DNA from: Diphasiastrum complanatum
Taxonomy: Eukaryota > Streptophyta > Lycopodiopsida > Lycopodiales > Lycopodiaceae
Direction of reading: 5' to 3'
DNA: 64,000 nucleotides
Assembly (NCBI GenBank): GCA_029204225.1
Contig: CM055101.1
Span: 35,643,648-35,707,647 of the forward strand
Shown here: positions 35,201 to 42,100 of the stretch, one piece after another
How positions within the stretch are numbered: position 1 is the stretch's first letter
How the letters are laid out: each line of letters starts with the position of its first letter
Program-made: the position numbers and the translations under genes
The notes under the pieces: model-generated
Databases searched by the model: none
Told to the model about the DNA's origin: nothing
The model's input: the letters and a program-made list of their open reading frames with translations, nothing else

Positions 35201-38200
35201 GGAAGCTAAGGATGTTGATTAGCTTTTGAAAGTGAACTGGACAGGGTGTTGATTAGCCTTTGAAAATCAATTGGCAAGGTTGTCGTTTAGCCTCATAGAA
35301 ATAACGGAATTTATTTGTTGAATCAACGGGTTATTGCTTAGCCTTAAAAAATCAATATTAAATCTTCTTAAATGAAGCAAGATTCCTTCAAGGTGAAGAG
35401 GTATCAGGAATTTTTAGTCTGCACTTTTTTTAATCATCATGGATGATTTGGTTTAGGCATGTATTAAATAAGGTTGAAGATATTTGTTTTCTAATGGAGG
35501 TGTTTGAATCTCTTGATTGGCAAGAAGATGGACATACACCAGTTGGGAAGTTTGGACACATATTTCGCATAGTGTTAGGACACATTCTTGATGAATTTGT
35601 CATAAGCAGCGACAAAATAGATGTCATGTTAAAGGGGCTTTCCAAGTTGGAAAGTTGTATTGAGGTATTGACTCTATGTGTGAGATAGAGGCAAGAGATT
35701 CCATGGAGAAGATTGTATCAAGTACTGTGTATTTAAGGGGGAAGTAGCAGTTTCTTTGTGTGAGGAAGTAATGCATACTTTATATCTTTCTATTGGGGAG
35801 GATCTATTACTTGCAAATATTTTGTTTGGTTCATGGATGACATTCTATTTGTATCATTGTTGGGGAGTGGTTGGATTGCAAACATGAAGTGCTATCAATG
35901 GTTTTCAAGATGAAAATCCAAGGGGAGTAGTTTAGCTAAGTGCATCATAGCTGGTAACTTATGAGAGTACTAGGAGAATTGAAATGGGTTCAATTCAAAG
36001 AATCAAAAGTGGAGTCAACTGCTTATGAAGTATAGGTTTCTAACATGGGTATTGATGAAAGAGATTTGGTGTTGACATTTGTAGGTCCATTTCCTACTTG
36101 TGATTGTTATGATGGTGCTTTTGTAAATCAAAGAGGCTTACTTTTTTTTTATGGGTGTTGGTGAGATCCTTACATATTTATGTTAGCTTGGAAGATGTTC
36201 AAAGAGACCAAGGGACTCAATCTTCAAGCAAGAAAGTTCTCAAAGTTATGGCAAAGGTTACATCTTTGATCCAAAGGAAGTCAGGGAATCAGGTGATATG
36301 TTGCGCTCATGGAGGCCACATGTATGCAATAGGGGGCATGAAGACAAAAGCAAGACATTGGGAGTCATATGAAGTAGGTTCATATAAAAAAGATAACATA
36401 CGAAGGAAGTTCATCTAGTAATGCAGATATTGAGATCAGAGATGATCTTGGATCATACACCAGAGTTGAAGATCTTCATTATGTGTGCATCATGGAGGAT
36501 ATACATGCATACTTATGCTATGCATAGTTGTTGTTATTAACAATATAAACATTAAGGGGGAGTGCTATAGTTAATGTTCACCTTGTTATCCTTAATGTTG
36601 TTGTCTAGGATTAATTACGATTATTGAGCCTTCCTTGCGTGCTGATACTAGGGGCCTTTACCTATATTTAGTAAAGTCAAGTTAGACTTTAGCTAGACTC
36701 AAGTTTGAGATTCTAGTGCTTGATTTAGAGCACAAGTTTTGCTATAGATAGGTGTTGGGTACTTTTACCATATTTAGAGTCATCATTTAGGAAATTGCTC
36801 TAAAGCTATTTTTTCATTATTAGCACAAAGACATGATGCTAAAATCTATGTAATGCAGTGTGCCCCCTACCACATTTGTAATTGGAGATAGGTGGAGTTT
36901 ATCTCATCACTTGTGTTCTCTCCCATGTGTTTGGCTATTGCTTAATCACAATAGGAATCTTATCTTTATTTGTGTGAGGAGTCGGTTTTCTAATTGTAGG
37001 GCAATGGGCAGCCACCAATCAGATCTGCAAATCGGCTACAAAAATGCTCAAAAATGTTAGGGTGCTGGATAGCCTCCAATCAAATATGAATGGGCTGCAA
37101 AAATATTGAGAGAGATGATGAATTAGGGTGTTGGACAGGTCCAACAAAGTAGAGAAAAATGGCTGCAAATGGGCACCCTTTTGGAAGAAAGTGTTTAAAA
37201 AAATATGGCAATGGAGCCTCCAAAAGATTGCCAAAAACCAGCAAACAAATGCTGATGAAAATTGTCGAAACCTCAATCAAATAAGGTTCTAAACAGTGCA
37301 ATAGGTACTACTCAGAAAATCTGCCAGAATAACTACCAGAATAGCGGCCTCTTAAATAGCTGCCGGAAATAATCTGCACCAATTTATGTGTTTATTTATT
37401 CTTTTGTCACCAAGTTTAACGGAAGTGCTTCCGTTAACTATCCGCTAAAGGTCCACCAAAAAAAATGGAGATACACCACGTGTGGAGAAAACTAGCACTC
37501 CCACAAGGAAAGTGCTCAGATACCATGTTTTGAATTGGATCACGGATTTTAACATCAATGAAGCATAAAGATCAGATATGAGGCATAGACTAATCTCTAC
37601 AAGAATAGCATAGATACATTACAATGATCATGAACATAGCCCTACAAGCTATAGATAACTAAAATTTAGTAAGGACTAGATAAGTAACCATTATCATAAG
37701 CTATCAAATGCATCACAATGACTCCTACTTATACCCATAGAGAAGCCCTAAAAGGAACTTCTAAGGGATAAGACTGACCAAACTAATCAAGTCAAGGAGG
37801 GATAATAGTGCACCCTCCCAGTAGGCCTGTGACTTGCTAGGTGGCCCCCACTCCTCAGTCATATGTCCAAAGTAACAACTATTTTCATAATAAAGTAAAT
37901 GCTAGTGACCCAGATATGTTTTACCAAAATTTGTGTCCTGATTCTGATAAGAGATAACAGTAACTTTCTACAAATGGCTTGCAAGTTGATGTATGAGGCT
38001 AGTTTTCTTACTTTCTAAGACATCAGTGAAGCATTCCTTTTACACTTTGTTCATATTCTCTAAGCACATGTTTTTAGCATCCAGGGTGTTGTAGATGGAA
38101 GTTGGGGTAGGTGATAATCTTTGTTTACCGTGTTGTGTTTTTAAGCTTTAATTTGTTTATATGTATTATGTACTCTCAAATTGTCGTTAACTTATGTAGT

Positions 38201-39025
38201 CTTGAATTTTTGGACATGACTTTCATTACCATGAGCTATTAATATTTCCTATAAAATAGAATTCAGGAAATATAGGGAAACTACATGATGGTCCTAACCG
38301 AAAAATGTCAATAGGCTTTACTGCTTACAAATTTTTTCTTTCAAGGCTGAATGTTATTATCGACGTTGTTAATATGCATTATGTTATATGCCGATAGTTG
38401 TTAGTTATTTCATTTAAAGCTTGTAGTTTGATGCACATTTTTTGGCTTTAAAATGCATCCTGGAATGCTACTAAAAATGTACCCTTTTTTTTTGTCTCAA
38501 CTTCAAACTCCAGTAAAATCTGTGCAAGGTGCTTTAGATTTTGGGTTAATCATTCTCAGTTGCAATGTTTCCAAGTACTGTATCAAATTTATGAATACGG
38601 TCTTATTTTTATCTCTGTTTGTCTTGTGCTTTGGTGATTTACAAGCTTCTACAGTTTTTAAAATGCTGACCTGGCATAGGATATGAATTCTTTAACAGAT
38701 GGTGTAATGTCCTTGATCCCTCATTGAAACGTGAAGATTGGTCAAAAAAGGAAGACAAGCGACTTGAAGAAGCTGTTGCAAAACATGGAGCACATCATTG
38801 GGCAGCTGTTGCAAATGAATTGAAACCCCGAACTGATAATCAATGCTGGCGGTCTGCTGCTAACTTTGACTTGGACTTTGTATTTGGAACTTTTGTATTT
38901 TAAATTTATGGCCCTAACATCTGCTTGAACATTTGGGGTTTGTGGACGTTGATTGACTTTCTTTGATTTAATTTTTTGTTGTTATTGTAGGGCCTCGTTT
39001 GTTTGTGTGACTGTCTTGTGATAAC

Positions 39026-39123
<98 letters not shown>

Positions 39124-42100
39124 TTTATTAATGTCTTTTCCATGCCAAAAGGCACATAAGACTAGTAAATGTACATGTCAAGTATGTGGTGACAATGGGA
39201 GCGTATGAAACGTCTCCAAAACGATAACAGAAATAACAAATCTAAATGCTATGAACTGAAATAGATGTGATGATATATGAAACATGTGGGAGCATATATA
39301 CTGCTAAATGTCATGAGTAGGGTATGACACTGTCATCCAATCCTATCCTGCTGATGCTATAAAAGGATGTAATACGGGCTGCAGCATGAAGGACCGTTGG
39401 TGGTCGCTGACGTCATCTAGGAGGATGAAGTCTCCCCTTGATAGGTCAAGTAGCTCGTGCTGCAACATGAGTATGAGTGAGACACTGTCTCTGATCTCTA
39501 TGGGCAGGTAAGTCTTCATCATCATCATCATCATCCACGTCTCGTCCTCTCCCCCTGGAGAAGAAAGAAGTGATATGAGGCTGAGAAACATGGCTCTGCT
39601 GGGCTGTCTGACACAAGTCCTGTCGCAGTATAAGCATCTCTCGTATCGTGAGTGTAGCGCATCGGGAGTCCTCGCAGGCTAGGAGGGATTGTAGGGTGAC
39701 AGGCGTGTCCCAAGACAAACAATGGTATCTCCCTGATCTCGTAATACATCGGGCACCTAAAGATAAAGTGCTCCTCCGACTCCACCTCATCCTCGGGGTG
39801 CCCTGGAATCTCCCAGTCTCAATAGCCAACTGATGTGATGATACGCGGAGCTGTCCCAATGTAAATTTGAGGCTGTGTGGTAATCCCAAGTCCAAATAGT
39901 GTGGCAAAACTGGGAACCCTGCTATGTCAAGCTCAATAAAATGAGTCGAGTAATAGTCGGGTTTAACCCCAAGTTGTCGCCTCCAAGTACGATCGAGATA
40001 TGCCCTGTATAGGAAGCGCCTGATATACTGATGGGTACCTGAGGGGAGCTTTGTAATGAAGATACCAAATGACTCAAGGAGGAAGTGGGATGCCTGAGAG
40101 AACCACGACAGTCGATAGCCCTGGTCATGAAGGGAGTGTGAGGAAGCAAGTGCTGTCTGTGTATATCTCATATTTGCATCTGGTAGAGCCTGAACTCTCT
40201 GAATGTATGCGATAAGTTGGAAAGCGGCATCTATTTGAATGGGTGGAATGACAAACTCTACAAGAAGGATCTCATGTGGAACCGAGGGCTTCGCCCGAAT
40301 CATATGAGCTAGCATGGTGGTTTGTAATCGTGAAATGCTGGCCCAGTGTGATGAGGGAAGACGGTACACCATGTCTCTGTTGCATACGAGGCTGTGGGGG
40401 TGACAATAGTATCAAATAGTCTACGCTTACTGCGAGCATCTCGGATGGACTTCCTGAAGCAGAACTGCTCAAGCTGAACAAGGGAGGAATGACCCTTCTC
40501 AAGTCGGGTGGTGGCTGCCTGTCACATGCTGAAGGTAGGACCAGAAAAGAGTATCTCCAAATAAGTATAAGAGGAAACTACCTCTAAGGCCTGTCCACCT
40601 AGGGTAAGCTCCTGGCGTTGCATGAAACCTCGAGAAGTGTTGAAGACCATAACCTTGGTCTTCGCAGTGTTCACCCCCAATCCCCATCTGGTACAAAATC
40701 CCTATAAACAATCCTATTGCCTCTGTAATCCCTCTCTGGTTGGGGATACTAGTATCACATCATTCGCATAGTGTCGAATACTACCGATCTATGGCCTTCT
40801 GATGCAGCAAGATTGTTTTTGGGATCAAGGCTTAAATCCAATCAAGATCAATCCCAATGTAGCCCTCCAGTCAGAAGAAGACCATGAGATGATGGCCCGA
40901 GTATACTACATAGCGGCCTTCATGTCGTCACAATATGTGACCATGGTGGAAGATTGGCAGGAAATGGGCGAATAGCAATCAAAATGGTGCCAAGTCTACA
41001 GCCAGCCCCGCCACATTGCGAGATGACTCGCTCTAACTCATCAATGTACAATCCAAAAAGAACTGGTGAAAGAGAACATCCTTGTTTCTCCCCTCTCCCT
41101 GATGTGCTCCAAATGTTATGCCACTGCCATGTCAGAAACATCCCAAGACCCTCTCATAAAGAGCCATCACTGCCAGAACAATATCCGTGGAGAAACCATG
41201 GTCACGAAGTCTCTGAATGAGTAGGGAGCGTGGAAGGCTTTCCTGAAGTTTACAAAACGATAGTAAACCCCCTCCTTCCTGTACTTAGCTTCACCAATCA
41301 AAGCTCGAAGTGTGAAGATATGGTTGGTGGTAGAATAATGAGATCGGAAACCCGCCTGTCCCAATGCATGTAAAATCTGGAATTCCGCCTCTGCACTTAC
41401 TGCAGACTGGAGTATGGTACCATAAAGCTTCGTGAGAACATGCCCAATCATGATAGTGCGGTAGTTACCAGGAATGATGGGATCACCATTTTTTATGGTG
41501 CACCAGGATGAAGGGAAGCCAGAGACAACGACGGAATTGAGGAGAGTGGCTAGTGTGGGAGCAAGGAGGTCGGAAGCATGGGTTAGGAGTTCAGATTCGA
41601 GGTCTTCAATATCTCTTGCCTTATGAGACTGCATTCTCTTGATGGCCGCAAGTAGCATGTTAGAGGTGAAGAAGGTGAACTCAGAGGGGTGTGGGGAGAT
41701 AGAGATGGGTGCGTGGGTGCGTCAGTGGGTATGGTATACAGGTTGGTAGCATAGTTGGTCCATATGTGGAGGTCATCGAGGAGAGGTGGTAGAGCACGAG
41801 GGATAAACTCACGCCAAAAGGCGCCTGAAGAGAAACTGTAGAGAAGGTCAACAAGACACTTTCCTTTAGCGTCATCATAAGCACGCTTTTTCCTGCGGAG
41901 CGTGCAATGGTAAGAGCATCGAGTGGAGCGGAGGAGGTGAGGATCATGAGTATGGGCATGGGTGACAAGGTGATAAATAGAGTGACACTCGACATCATAC
42001 CACGGGGTGTGTAGAGGGCGTAGCGATGGGGAACATGTGTGTTTGCCTTTATGGGGCTTAGATGGAAAAGCTAGGGAAGCAGCGGTATGAAGAGAGGTGC

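Larger units (their letters stand above)
26398..38698 (+). other. MYB4R1: Intron 5 (12.3 kb)
   Basis: GT-AG intron with most of a Gypsy element (28950-34127), duplicated Gypsy remnants (27347-28060), a 73-bp duplication and a decayed region of unclear origin (34128-37530). From 26398 to 27320 and from 37900 to 38698 I see no gene or element that I can support. Confidence 0.7.

Noticed and set aside
35443-36418. Open frames at 35443-35688 and 36155-36418
   Set aside because: Short, no domain, within decayed repeat sequence; not reported as genes.
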